Assembly (NCBI RefSeq): GCF_007004135.1
Contig: NZ_VJMG01000019.1
Coordinates: 1 to 46,430, forward strand
Length of the DNA: 46,430 nucleotides
DNA from: Affinirhizobium straminoryzae
Lineage (GTDB): Bacteria > Pseudomonadota > Alphaproteobacteria > Rhizobiales > Rhizobiaceae
Reading direction: 5' to 3'
Position numbers and translations under genes: made by a program. Shown here one piece after another: positions 33,001 through 41,347 of the stretch. How positions within the stretch are numbered: position 1 is the stretch's first letter; each line of letters starts with the position of its first letter. Under the pieces are notes generated by a model that was given only the letters and a program-made list of their open reading frames with translations, ran no database searches and was not told where the DNA came from.

Positions 33001-34010
33001 AGAAAAGCATCCTTCAGCGAATGGCGGCCGCCGAAAGCCGGACAGAATCTACTGTGGTGTCGGACGCGTCTGACAAGCCCTCGCTGGCGCGGCGGCACTC
33101 TTCACCGGTCATTTCCAATGTGGGTCGAGCACTGACACAGCTCACCGAAGATAGTGTCATTTCACTCGATCCTGACCGTATCGACCGCTCCCCCTATAGA
33201 GATCGCTTTGGCAACGACGAAGATGCGGCCAAAGAGCTCGAGGCGCTTAAGGTTTCCATCGCAAGCGAAGGCCAAAAAATTCCGGTTCTCGTTCGGCCGC
33301 ATCCGACGAAACCGGATCATTACCAGCTTGCCTACGGTTACCGTCGATGGGCAGCGATCAAGGCCATAATGGCAGAAGCGGATCGCCCGGAGACCATAAA
33401 GATTCGAGCGTATGTTCGAGAGCTTTCCGATCGGCAATTGATTGAAGAGCAATCGCTTGAGAATGGTGTTCGGGAAAACTTGACCTGGATCGAGCAGGCA
33501 ATGTGGGCAGTACAGCTCAAAAGTGCTGGCCTTTCCCATCGCGCCATGTGCCCAATCTTGGGAGCTTCAGAAGCGGCAATATCGCACCTGTTTCGAGTGA
33601 CGGAGGCGGTTCCCGAAGACATCATTCTTGCGATCGGCAGAGCAAAAGGAGTTGGTCGCCCGAAATGGACCGCATTTGCCGAGTTGCTGAAAGATCCGAG
33701 CAGCGCAGCACGTGTTCGCAAGATAATCGACACGGTCGAGTTTCGAGGCGCTGACAGCTCCAGCCGTATTGCCCAAGCGATACGAGCTGCAAGTGCTGCA
33801 GCCGACAAAGTGACTGCGGAACCAGCTGAGGAGATTGTTGACTTCGCCGTGGGTGACCGAGTTTTTGGCCGCATGAAGAGTAATTCGGCTGGAACTACGG
33901 TCTCAATCCCGAAGCAGGAACGCGCTTTCGCGCGCTGGCTGGCGGACCGAATGCCTGACCTTCTAAGCGAATACAACAATCAGTCCGATCCAACTCACCA
34001 AGAGGTGTGA
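32997..34010 (+). CDS. repB: RepB centromere-binding partition protein
   Basis: A 337-residue ParB-family protein. The ParB domain (about 55-150) includes DPDRIDRSPYRDRF, GQKIPVLVRPHP, YGYRRWAAIKA and IEEQSLENGVRENL. A helix-turn-helix follows (about 180-205, LSHRAMCPILGASEAAISHL). The C-terminus is the dimerisation region. It binds parS and couples it to RepA for segregation. Translationally coupled to repA by a four-base overlap. Confidence 0.95.
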   Translation: MKKSILQRMAAAESRTESTVVSDASDKPSLARRHSSPVISNVGRALTQLTEDSVISLDPDRIDRSPYRDRFGNDEDAAKELEALKVSIASEGQKIPVLVRPHPTKPDHYQLAYGYRRWAAIKAIMAEADRPETIKIRAYVRELSDRQLIEEQSLENGVRENLTWIEQAMWAVQLKSAGLSHRAMCPILGASEAAISHLFRVTEAVPEDIILAIGRAKGVGRPKWTAFAELLKDPSSAARVRKIIDTVEFRGADSSSRIAQAIRAASAAADKVTAEPAEEIVDFAVGDRVFGRMKSNSAGTTVSIPKQERAFARWLADRMPDLLSEYNNQSDPTHQEV

Positions 34011-34054
34011 TCGAGACACTCGTTAATTGGTCAAGAGGAGAGACCGCGACAAAA

Positions 34055-34106
34055 GAAAAAGGCCCCCAAAACGTTTCCGTCATGGAAGCCTCTCTCAATT
34101 CCTAGC
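34055..34106 (-). ncRNA. repABC counter-transcribed RNA (incompatibility antisense RNA)
   Basis: In the repB-repC gap the minus strand has TTGACT (34137-34142), 17 bp, GATTCT (34114-34119), then a predicted start near 34106. A hairpin follows in which AGGCTTCC pairs with GGGGGCCT (two G-T pairs), ending in TTTTTCTTTT. Size, place and strand match the antisense RNA that limits repC expression and sets incompatibility in repABC plasmids. Confidence 0.8.
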
Positions 34107-34201
34107 AAGATCGAGAATCGCATTTCCATGAATCCCAGTCAAGAGTCTTTGGCATCGTTTTGGTGAGCGGATTTCTTTTGCCTGAAGAAAGGTGAAGGAA
34201 T

Positions 34202-35440
34202 ATGCAGACGGGAAATGTGACGACGCCCTTTGGGCGGCGGCCGGCTGTTCTTGCTCTTGTAAAGAGGCAGCTTCAGACGTCCGAGACGAAACCAAACCGC
34301 CCGGTCGAAAAATGGAAGGTGTTTCGCGACGCCTGTGAGGCCCGTGAACGCCTTGGCCTCCAGGACAGGGCGCTGACTGTGCTGGACGCATTGCTGACGT
34401 TTTATCCAGAGAGCGAGCTCAACTGCGATAGTGGATTGGTGGTCTTTCCATCCAATGCTCAGCTGTCTGTCAGAGCGCACGGCATAACCGGAACGACCTT
34501 GCGGCGGCATTTGGCTGCCTTGGTCGAAGCCGGACTCATCCAGCGCAAGGATAGTCCGAACGGCAAGCGCTACGCTCACCGGGACAAGGGTGGCGATATC
34601 GAGCAGGCTTTTGGATTCGATCTTTCTCCACTTTTGGCTCGCGCTGCGGAACTTGCAGCACTGGCACAGGAAGTCGCTGCTGAGCGCCTGCAGTTCAGAC
34701 GAACTAAAGAGGCGCTGACTATCTGCCGGCGTGATGTACGCAAGCTAATTTCCGCCGCGATGGAGGAGGGGGCTGACGGCGACTGGGAAGCCATCGAAGA
34801 CATGTATGTCGGCATTGTCAGCCGACTTCCCCGCAATCCTGACCGTCGCCAGGTGGAGGCAATCCTCGACGAGATGCAGCTTTTGCGCACCGAAATCCTC
34901 AACCTTCTGGAAAATCAGTTAGATTCTCAAAATATGAACGGCAATGCTGTTCAAAATGGCTGCCACATACAGAATTCAAAACCCGAATCCATCTATGAAC
35001 TTGAACCTAGCTCTAGAAAAGAGCAGGACGGAGCCGTCGAGCTGGAAGTAGCAGCCAAAGCGGTTGCTCAGCCATTGGCAAAGCCGGAACAGATGAAGGC
35101 ATTCCCGCTGTCGATGGTCCTGAAAGCCTGCCCGCAGATTTCGGACTACGGGCCCGGGGGCACGATCTCCCATTGGCGCGAGCTGATGGGCGCCGCGGTG
35201 GTGGTACGATCAATGCTTGGTGTTAGCCCGTCGGCTTACCAGGAGGCTTGCGAGGTGATGGGGCCGGAGAACGCGGCGGTTGCCATGGCTGCAATCTTGG
35301 AGAGGGCAGGGCAGATCAATTCGGCAGGTGGATATCTCCGCGATCTCACGCGCCGGGCGAGGGGAGGGGAGTTCGGACTGGGACCGATGCTGATGTCGCT
35401 GATGCGTGCAAATGCGAACAGCGATCGGAAAACGGGGTGA
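34202..35440 (+). CDS. repC: RepC replication initiator of the repABC replicon
   Basis: A 412-residue canonical RepC, of usual length. The N-terminal winged-helix domain has ESELNCDSGLVVFPSNAQLS, then TLRRHLAALVEAGLIQRKDS and PNGKRYAHRDKGGDIEQAFG. A linker follows (about 235-280) coded by A/T-rich DNA, then a C-terminal domain with FPLSMVLKACPQISDYGPGG and NSAGGYLRDLTRRARGGEFG. It starts replication at an origin inside its own gene. The ATG follows AAGGTGAAGGAAT, 191 bp after repB. Confidence 0.95.
   Translation: MQTGNVTTPFGRRPAVLALVKRQLQTSETKPNRPVEKWKVFRDACEARERLGLQDRALTVLDALLTFYPESELNCDSGLVVFPSNAQLSVRAHGITGTTLRRHLAALVEAGLIQRKDSPNGKRYAHRDKGGDIEQAFGFDLSPLLARAAELAALAQEVAAERLQFRRTKEALTICRRDVRKLISAAMEEGADGDWEAIEDMYVGIVSRLPRNPDRRQVEAILDEMQLLRTEILNLLENQLDSQNMNGNAVQNGCHIQNSKPESIYELEPSSRKEQDGAVELEVAAKAVAQPLAKPEQMKAFPLSMVLKACPQISDYGPGGTISHWRELMGAAVVVRSMLGVSPSAYQEACEVMGPENAAVAMAAILERAGQINSAGGYLRDLTRRARGGEFGLGPMLMSLMRANANSDRKTG
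34910..34990. other. Probable replication origin (oriV) within repC
   Basis: An A/T-rich island in otherwise GC-rich coding DNA, including TTAGATTCTCAAAATATGAA and CACATACAGAATTC. repABC origins lie in such a stretch in the middle of repC. The CACATACAGA element is shared with the second repC at 27317. Confidence 0.55.
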
Positions 35441-35544
35441 GGGGTAGTGCCGACGTACCGGGTCGTGGGCTCGATCGAATAGACCACAGGGACGAGGGAC
35501 GACGCGTTCCTAAATGGCCATCACTTGACGGCCCTTTCCGTTCT

Positions 35545-36183
35545 TCAATCGTCTGTCGGTGTATCGACCTTGGATGTTTTTCGACCTGGTGGCCGGCCAG
35601 GGGGACGGCCTTTCCTGCTGACTCTCGCCGCTTTTCTAGTCAGTCGTTGGCGTTCGGCCTCAGCTTTTGCTTCGGCCTCCGCTTCCGCTTTTTGCCGAGC
35701 TTCAAGAACATCCTTAGGCGTCAGTTGGCCAACTATACCGATCAAACTGCGTATGGTGTCATGCGGGAGGTCATGAATGAGTCTGAAGAGTTCAACACGA
35801 TCATCGGCCTCTTCAGGATTTTTACCGTAGAGATGAGGTGCAGCGGCATGAATCATCTGCATCGGCAGGAACCCAAGGAGCTCGGAAAGGTGAATCATTC
35901 GAGAGACGGTCAGTCGCGAAATGTTCAGTTCGTAGCGGCTGTAGACCACTCGAGCGAGACCAGCCAGGGTCGCGAAATCACTCTGGGTCAGACCAGTTTT
36001 CGCGCGTTCATCGAGTAGGAATGCGGAAAGGTTTGCGTCGATCTCGCCGAAGCTGACTATGCCGTCGAATCCCTCCTTGCGGTACAAGGGTCTCTGGAAA
36101 TCTGGATCTGTAGTCTCAACCAGTTCCCTTGATTTGATATAGTCGGATAGATTCCGCACAGTCGGTATTCCCTCAGTCCCCAA
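35545..36183 (-). CDS. XRE-family regulator with AT-hook-like C-terminal tail
   Basis: A 212-residue protein. A helix-turn-helix of the Cro/CI type spans about residues 50-110 (LSAFLLDERAKTGLTQSDFA, VYSRYELNISRLTVSRMIHL). The C-terminus has a helical Ala/Glu repeat (ARQKAEAEAEAKAEAERQRL) followed by RKGRPPGRPPGRK, which resembles tandem AT-hooks that bind the minor groove of A/T-rich DNA. The gene ends 100 bp after repC on the opposite strand. A palindrome at 36216-36230 upstream of the start is a likely operator. Control of the neighbouring transfer or partition genes is inference. Confidence 0.8.
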   Translation of the reverse strand: MGTEGIPTVRNLSDYIKSRELVETTDPDFQRPLYRKEGFDGIVSFGEIDANLSAFLLDERAKTGLTQSDFATLAGLARVVYSRYELNISRLTVSRMIHLSELLGFLPMQMIHAAAPHLYGKNPEEADDRVELFRLIHDLPHDTIRSLIGIVGQLTPKDVLEARQKAEAEAEAKAEAERQRLTRKAARVSRKGRPPGRPPGRKTSKVDTPTDD

Positions 36184-36215
36184 ATCCGCCTGTGGCAGAT
36201 ATCACGCACCATAAC

Positions 36216-36230
36216 GTGCCATTAAGGCAC
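36216..36230. promoter_or_regulatory. Palindromic operator candidate
   Basis: GTGCC-ATTAA-GGCAC is a perfect five-pair inverted repeat 33 bp upstream of the XRE gene's start codon, a usual place for autorepression. Confidence 0.45.
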
Positions 36231-36340
36231 TGTCATCCTGCGCGCCAGTTACAAAGCCCTAACAAAGTGGGGGGAATGAATGCCAGGATGCTGATCTCCT
36301 CGATATAAAATTCGCAACTCAGGGCGCGTTGTCCATCACC

Positions 36341-36763
36341 TCAAGATCCAGTGGGAGCATTCCTGCTCAGGGCTTTCGCAGCGATCAGGTTCCAGCTGTG
36401 GGCGCTGGATTGAAAAACGCCCTCGACCGTTCTTTCTTCGGAGATCCAGCTCAGCTTCACGCGCATTTCGCATGCCAATGAAAGCTGGTCGATGCTGAAG
36501 CACCTTGTGATCAAAATCTCAGACTTCGGCCCAAATGTCTCAAAGTCCCACATCGCAAACCGGAACAGCTCTCGTTTCGCGTGTTCGTTGGTTGGCCAAT
36601 CAGCTTGTTTGACCGGCTCGGCTGGAGAAGAACCAATAACAGGCATAGTCCTCTTTATGGACTGAATGTCGATCCCTGCCTTCTCCGCTGCTTCAGGGTT
36701 GATCAAGAAGCCAAGGGTGGTGCCCACGGCCACCCCGGCCAGAAATCGAAGGTCGAGGATCAA
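36341..36763 (-). CDS. Hypothetical protein with one N-terminal membrane helix
   Basis: A 140-residue product. A hydrophobic N-terminus (DLRFLAGVAVGTTLGFLI, about residues 3-20) suggests an inner-membrane anchor or signal; the remainder is soluble. It overlaps the upstream RHH gene by four bases and so belongs to the parA-RHH operon. No family is recognised. Its place suggests a relaxosome or T4SS docking accessory, which is a guess. Confidence 0.6.
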   Translation of the reverse strand: MILDLRFLAGVAVGTTLGFLINPEAAEKAGIDIQSIKRTMPVIGSSPAEPVKQADWPTNEHAKRELFRFAMWDFETFGPKSEILITRCFSIDQLSLACEMRVKLSWISEERTVEGVFQSSAHSWNLIAAKALSRNAPTGS

Positions 36764-37206
36764 TAACCATTATCCTTCAGGAACTGGTCGATTGCGGCCT
36801 TGACGATCACCGTCATTTTTAAGTCGTTTTCAGAGGCTGCGCGCTCCAAGCGTTTCTTGGTGTCGTAATCAAGAGGACAATTGACGAAGTGCTTGCTCTC
36901 GCGCGCCTTGTTCTGCTTGAGCTCCTGCAGTCGTAATCTGGACGACTCACGCTCCAACGACTTGTTCGTCGCTCTCTCCCGGCGAGCCTGCGGTGAGGGC
37001 AAAATCAAACTTGATCTTGGGGGCACCTGAACGGCTGGTACCTGAGCGGGAGCTTCTGCGAGAGCGACCTCGTCCGGTTGATGGCTGGCGACCGCGTTTT
37101 CTGCTTCGTTGTCTATAGCCGGCTGCGACATTGGATTGGGCGGATTTCCCCGGGACCGTCGCGGTGCAACGGGAAAATCAGATATGCTGGAAGTCCCTTT
37201 AGCCAT
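36760..37206 (-). CDS. Ribbon-helix-helix DNA-binding protein, VirC2-like partner of ParA
   Basis: Starts at ATG 37206, one base after the parA stop codon and preceded by GAGG, giving 148 residues; a longer frame to 37245 runs into parA. The N-terminal 100 residues are disordered and Pro/Ala-rich. The C-terminal 50 residues (FVNCPLDYDTKKRLERAASE, LKMTVIVKAAIDQFL) have the strand-helix-helix pattern of RHH proteins. VirC2 of the Ti plasmid is likewise an RHH protein made with the ParA-like VirC1 and acts at the T-border overdrive. By analogy this one should bind near the oriT at 38 kb. The analogy rests on gene order and domain type. Confidence 0.65.
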   Translation of the reverse strand: MAKGTSSISDFPVAPRRSRGNPPNPMSQPAIDNEAENAVASHQPDEVALAEAPAQVPAVQVPPRSSLILPSPQARRERATNKSLERESSRLRLQELKQNKARESKHFVNCPLDYDTKKRLERAASENDLKMTVIVKAAIDQFLKDNGY

Positions 37207-37207
37207 C

Positions 37208-37912
37208 TTACGACCTCTTCTGCTCGTTCGGCAGGAAACGTTCAATTTCTTGCATCAAGGTCATGACCTCGCTCCGGGCCTTTTTGACTGAGTCGCTCAG
37301 CTCCAGCATTTGCAGCGTCCCATATCCAAGTCTGATGTCGCGGTATGGGTTTCGCTCATAAAGCTCGGTGTCGAGGAGGTATGAATCATATCCCTGTTCC
37401 TGCAAGTTTGCGATGAAGGGGCGTATCAGGCGGTAGGCTTCCAGTGAACGTCCCGGGAGAGTAATCCGGGTTCTGAAGTTGAGATGTGGAATGTTTCGCC
37501 CGGTACGATCGCAGGTGTCAGCCACGTCCATTGCTGCCTGGCCGGCAGCAAGGATCTCGTCTTGGTTTGGCTGGATCGGGGTCATAACGATGTCCGAGCC
37601 GGCGATGATCGTGTCTCGCAGCACGGTGTCTTGACCGGGCGAGTCGATCAGCACGACGTCAAACCCATGCGTTTCGTTCTCCAGAATATGCTGAAGTGAT
37701 GCGTTGGTTACTGCCGTGCGAAGCTCAATGCCGTCTGGCCTGTTGTCTTTCGCCTCGGAACGGGACCACCACTCATTCAGGTTTTGTCGGCCATCGGCAT
37801 CGACCAAGAGCACTTGCTTACCATGAAGCGCATATTCTCCAGCGACTAGGATTACGGCGGTTGTCTTGCCCGCTCCACCCTTGCCGCTTACCAGCGATAT
37901 GCAGATTGCCAT
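37208..37912 (-). CDS. ParA/VirC1-like ATPase
   Basis: A 234-residue ParA-superfamily ATPase, close to VirC1 (about 231). The Walker A is SGKGGAGKTTA at residues 9-19, the Walker A' is LLVDADGRQNLNEWW and the Walker B is VVLIDSPGQDT. A VirC1-like segment (TIIAGSDIVMTPIQPNQDEI) follows. repA already serves partition, this gene sits beside oriT, and its partner is an RHH protein, so I favour a relaxosome-positioning role like VirC1 over plasmid segregation. First gene of the leftward parA-RHH-membrane protein operon. Confidence 0.75.
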   Translation of the reverse strand: MAICISLVSGKGGAGKTTAVILVAGEYALHGKQVLLVDADGRQNLNEWWSRSEAKDNRPDGIELRTAVTNASLQHILENETHGFDVVLIDSPGQDTVLRDTIIAGSDIVMTPIQPNQDEILAAGQAAMDVADTCDRTGRNIPHLNFRTRITLPGRSLEAYRLIRPFIANLQEQGYDSYLLDTELYERNPYRDIRLGYGTLQMLELSDSVKKARSEVMTLMQEIERFLPNEQKRS

Positions 37913-38020
37913 TGCACGATCCTCTCAAGACTAATGGTTCCCCCGCCCCCTAGCGATCCGACGTGGGTTCAATCGGCACATCAGTATCGTCGTTAAGATC
38001 TTCACATCGAAGCAAACCTA

Positions 38021-38108
38021 GCATGTGAACACACGCAGGTTAAGATCAAAACATGCGTGTGAACGCACGCTTTAGGACATCTATCAAGTCACACGAGTTG
38101 GTCGTGTG
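38021..38108. repeat. Three GTGTG-type palindromes beside the parA promoter and oriT
   Basis: GCATGTGAACACACGC (38021-38036) and GCGTGTGAACGCACGC (38055-38070) share one consensus and lie 34 bp apart. CACACGA-GTTGG-TCGTGTG (38090-38108) is a third, perfect palindrome about 36 bp on. The first two are each preceded by GTTAAGATC, then ACAT. They are likely operators or a centromere-like array for the ParA/RHH pair, or relaxosome accessory sites. Confidence 0.55.
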
Positions 38109-38319
38109 GTTTTTACAAGTGTCTGGGTCGAGTGGTGAACCCCGGAGCCGCGTGAGGCCTCACTTGGCGCTCGCACGGAAGGCGCAAGGGCGAAGAGCGA
38201 AGCGTCCCTTTCGCCTGAGTACGAGGGACAGATAAAGGCCTTCAGAAGCGGTTTCGGCGGTGAGCCCTGGTGAGCGTTCCAACGGAAAGAGTGCGAGCGA
38301 AGCGAAGCCAGTCGAGAGG

Positions 38320-38400
38320 TGAAATTAGGTTGAAATTATGAGATAGGTCTTTAGGTTTAGAGTGGCAGGATACGCAAAAATGTTTTACATTTTGCATTGC
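38320..38400 (-). other. Origin of transfer (oriT) with T-DNA-border-like nic site
   Basis: TGGCAGGATA at 38363-38372 is identical to the core of Agrobacterium T-DNA borders. Its complement TATCCTG-CCA matches the MOBP nic consensus, placing the nick on the minus strand between 38366 and 38365. Directly 5' of the nick on that strand is an inverted repeat, GCAAAATGT/ACATTTTTGC (38374-38399, TTT loop, one bulge), ending eight bases from the nick, as in RP4-type origins. On the other side two TGAAATTA repeats lie 11 bp apart (38320, 38331) and three TAGGT elements lie at 38326-38356. It is flanked by parA and the mob genes. Nicking itself is predicted. Confidence 0.8.
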
Positions 38401-38458
38401 GTTCATGGGACAAGCCCACGATGAGGGTCGCAAAGCTCCGGGAAGGCCTAGTTGATTG

Positions 38459-38860
38459 ATGAGTGAGGACACAATCGAAGCGCCGACAGCCAAGCAACGC
38501 AAGGGGCGTCTCATCAACGTGCGCGTCAGCGATGCAGAGTATTCGGCCATCGAAGAAGCGGCCAAGTCGGCCGGTATGAGTGTGTCTGCTTTTTTCCGTT
38601 CTCTGCTCCTCGAGGGGGCTGGCGTTCGACCCATTCTGACTGCGGAAGACAGGTTGATCATGGCCGCATTGCTCGAAGACATGCGGATGATCGGCATCAA
38701 TTTGAATCAGGTCGCCCGCTCCCTGAATGCAGGAAAGGGTGTCCATCCCTCAGAGCTGGACATCAACCTTGGCAACGTCCAGCGGATTCAGGCGGCCGTA
38801 ATGAGTGAGCTGCGGACACTTTCGCGCCGTGCCGGGCATGAGCGCCGAGGCGAGGTGTAG
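38459..38860 (+). CDS. MobC-like relaxosome accessory protein
   Basis: A 133-residue protein. The N-terminal RHH-type DNA-binding part (GRLINVRVSDAEYSAIEEAA, GMSVSAFFRSLLLEG) is followed by the MobC signature IGINLNQVARSLNAG at about residues 80-95. Such proteins bind oriT and help the relaxase melt and nick DNA; VirD1 plays this role in the Ti system. GGAAGG precedes the ATG at 38459; a TTG one codon upstream is possible. The relaxase gene begins three bases after its stop. Confidence 0.85.
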   Translation: MSEDTIEAPTAKQRKGRLINVRVSDAEYSAIEEAAKSAGMSVSAFFRSLLLEGAGVRPILTAEDRLIMAALLEDMRMIGINLNQVARSLNAGKGVHPSELDINLGNVQRIQAAVMSELRTLSRRAGHERRGEV

Positions 38861-38863
38861 GCC

Positions 38864-41341
38864 GTGGAGTTCTTTTTCGGCACTTTCACAAGCGAATGGG
38901 AGCAAAGGCGCGCGGCGCTATTGCACGAAATGACGCTCGGCGGCCGTGGGAGCGCTGTCGAGGAAGAGCTTGAGAAGAGACTGAAGAATCTGCAGCACCA
39001 GGTTGGGATGTCTAAAGGCGGGTCGGGATCTAGGGGAGGGGTGAGGACTTCGGCATTCAACGTGTCATCGCCTTCGAGGACGATGGCTGCCGGTTCGGGT
39101 GCTATGCGATCAATGGACGTTCGTCTTGCGAGCGTTGCCAAAGGGAGCCAGCCCGCCGTGGTCAAACTGGCTTCCTACGGTGGTGGCGCCCGCGTCGGCT
39201 CGATGCTCAACTATGTTTCCAGAGGGGGGGAGCTGAAGGTTGAGAACGAGAACGGCGAGACGTTGCGTGGCCGTGAGGAGCTGGCGCGTCTCCGTGGCGA
39301 TTGGGATCACCTTTTCCAAAACAGGACCGAGAGCCGCGATATCGGCGCGTTTAGCGTCGAGGTGAGCGTTTCCGGCGGCTCGAACCCACATGAGAAGGTG
39401 CGGGACATTCTCAGCAGTGGCTTTGGTGATCGACGCTACGCTTACTCTGTCGAAACCCGAAACAATGGATCGCTGAAGGTCGAGGGCTATGTCGTGCTGC
39501 GCAGCGGGCAGGGCGAGCGGCTGACGGCTGACGCGAAGGCGGCCGCCATCGTTCAGGAGCGTTTCAACGCCAGCGCCGTTGCGAAAGAGGCCCCTGCGGC
39601 TTTCTCGTTCACAGGCTATGGCAACGGCGTGGAATATGGCGCTGCCAAGTTGCGAGACCTGATCGCGCAGCGGAACGACGTTCGAGACGATCAGGGACGT
39701 TCGATTGCCGATGACAAGGCTGCGGGCGGCCTGGTGCAAAAGGAATGGCGGGATGAGCTGCACAGCCGCAAGAGCCGTGACGTGATGCACGTGATCATGT
39801 CGGCGCGTGCCGGCACGGATGCGGCCGCGTTCGAAGGAGCTGTTCGCGACTTCCTGGCTGAGCAGTTTGCGGGCCATCGGTACGTTTTCGCTATGCACGA
39901 TCCGGAGAACGATCCGAAAGAAGCAGGGGAGGGGGGCAAGCGGCCGCATGTTCATGCCCATGCCATCGTTACCATGCGTTCGGAATCGGGCGACCGGATC
40001 GAGACGACTCCGGCCACCTTCCGGCAATGGCGTGAGGTCATGGCCGAGAAGGCGCGTGACCACGGCATTAATATGGAAATGACCGATCGGCGCGAGTTCG
40101 CTACGCCGCCAGCCTTCACGCGAAATCAGGTTCGCGCCGTCAGGCATGACGGTCGAACCGAGCATGTAGGCACCAGCGATCCGGCACAGGCGCGATATGA
40201 CGCAAAGCGAGCTGGTCGACGCGTGGTGGCGACGAGCCAGAGGAGCCGCCAGTACATCCTAAAAGCGCAGGAGACTTGGCAAAAGATTGCAGTCAACGCC
40301 GGCGACACAGTGGTTGCGGCCTACGCCGCTCAGCATCGCTCCTATCTGGAAAACGGCCTTGTCCAAGTGGATCAATCGCCTGCTGGTTCGGTCATTCATG
40401 CGGATTTTGGCGGTGATTACCGCTCCAATATGTTAGCAATCAGAGACATGTTGTCGGAGGCAAAGGACATGCGCGAACAGACACGCCCCGAGTTCGAAGC
40501 GTACGAAAAGTCGGTTGAAACGGCTCTATTCAACCTTCAGCGCAGCGCTGGTCCAGAGGACCGGTCAGGCTTCGAAGAGGTTTCCTCCCTCGCTCGCGAG
40601 ATTGTCGACCTGCGAAGGCAGATGCTCGAAATGAAGGAGCGTGGGCTTGATGAGCAGGATGGACGAAACGTTTCTGGCGACGTCTCCAGAGAAAGTGGTG
40701 CCGCGCCGGAAAGAACGGCATCTGAGGTGCAAGAGCAGACGAATGCTAACCTCCAGTGGGAGGCAGCTGTTTCCAAGCATGGAGAGGCTGTCGTTGAGGC
40801 TGGTAACGATGCGATGGCAAATGTGGAACACTATCGCTCCGGCCTCGCCCATATCGAAGCCGGCGAGCTCGGAGACGAAAACCGGGAGCAGTATGAGAAG
40901 GGCCTTGAGGCTTCGCTTCATCATGTAGCTCAACTCGCCGCTACCGGAAACGGCTATCTCCGGGATGTTGCCAACGAGGATCCGGAACTTCGCGCGGAGA
41001 TCGAGACGATTGAACGCAATGAAGAGCGTGGGGACGAAAACAAGTCAAACAAGCAGCCGATAACAGCGGATACTGCCGACGATCGCCAACGCGATCTCAG
41101 GGTGGATCTGGAAGAGGAACGTCCGATCGGGCAAGCGGAGCGTGAGGCTCACCAGCTCGCTGAGACGGTGGACGCTACTCAGAGGCAGCAAGATCGTGTA
41201 AACAGAGACAGGGAAGCGGCCAAGCAGGGCGGCGAGACCACTCGGACTGATCCCGCGCAACAGCACATTCCTCGTCTCGAGGAGTTGGAGCGTGAACAGG
41301 TTGAACAGAGGGAGCGTAGTCGGGACGACCGTGATCGCTAA
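38864..41341 (+). CDS. MOBP-type relaxase (VirD2-like), 825 aa
   Basis: Starts at GTG 38864 (GAGGTG upstream). The relaxase core spans about residues 90-400. The likely nucleophile is Tyr117 in SMLNYVSRGGE (motif I), and the metal-binding His triad is HVHAH at 362-366 (motif III). RNDVRDDQGR and VMHVIMSARAG lie between. The C-terminal half is acidic, Glu/Arg-rich coiled coil ending ERSRDDRDR and probably holds the T4SS recruitment signal. It should nick the adjacent oriT, stay attached to the 5' end and pilot the strand through VirD4. It is longer than VirD2 (about 450). Confidence 0.88.
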   Translation: MEFFFGTFTSEWEQRRAALLHEMTLGGRGSAVEEELEKRLKNLQHQVGMSKGGSGSRGGVRTSAFNVSSPSRTMAAGSGAMRSMDVRLASVAKGSQPAVVKLASYGGGARVGSMLNYVSRGGELKVENENGETLRGREELARLRGDWDHLFQNRTESRDIGAFSVEVSVSGGSNPHEKVRDILSSGFGDRRYAYSVETRNNGSLKVEGYVVLRSGQGERLTADAKAAAIVQERFNASAVAKEAPAAFSFTGYGNGVEYGAAKLRDLIAQRNDVRDDQGRSIADDKAAGGLVQKEWRDELHSRKSRDVMHVIMSARAGTDAAAFEGAVRDFLAEQFAGHRYVFAMHDPENDPKEAGEGGKRPHVHAHAIVTMRSESGDRIETTPATFRQWREVMAEKARDHGINMEMTDRREFATPPAFTRNQVRAVRHDGRTEHVGTSDPAQARYDAKRAGRRVVATSQRSRQYILKAQETWQKIAVNAGDTVVAAYAAQHRSYLENGLVQVDQSPAGSVIHADFGGDYRSNMLAIRDMLSEAKDMREQTRPEFEAYEKSVETALFNLQRSAGPEDRSGFEEVSSLAREIVDLRRQMLEMKERGLDEQDGRNVSGDVSRESGAAPERTASEVQEQTNANLQWEAAVSKHGEAVVEAGNDAMANVEHYRSGLAHIEAGELGDENREQYEKGLEASLHHVAQLAATGNGYLRDVANEDPELRAEIETIERNEERGDENKSNKQPITADTADDRQRDLRVDLEEERPIGQAEREAHQLAETVDATQRQQDRVNRDREAAKQGGETTRTDPAQQHIPRLEELEREQVEQRERSRDDRDR

Positions 41342-41347
41342 AGTGTC

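Noticed and set aside
36248..36265. GTTACAAAGCCCTAAC as a repABC parS site
   Set aside because: The central GC is one base out of register with the usual GTT-N4-GC-N4-AAC form, so it was not called.
38363..38372. A T-DNA border marking a T-DNA region
   Set aside because: Only one border-like site was noticed, it sits beside a relaxase and an inverted repeat, and no oncogenes or opine genes are present. It is read as an oriT nic site.
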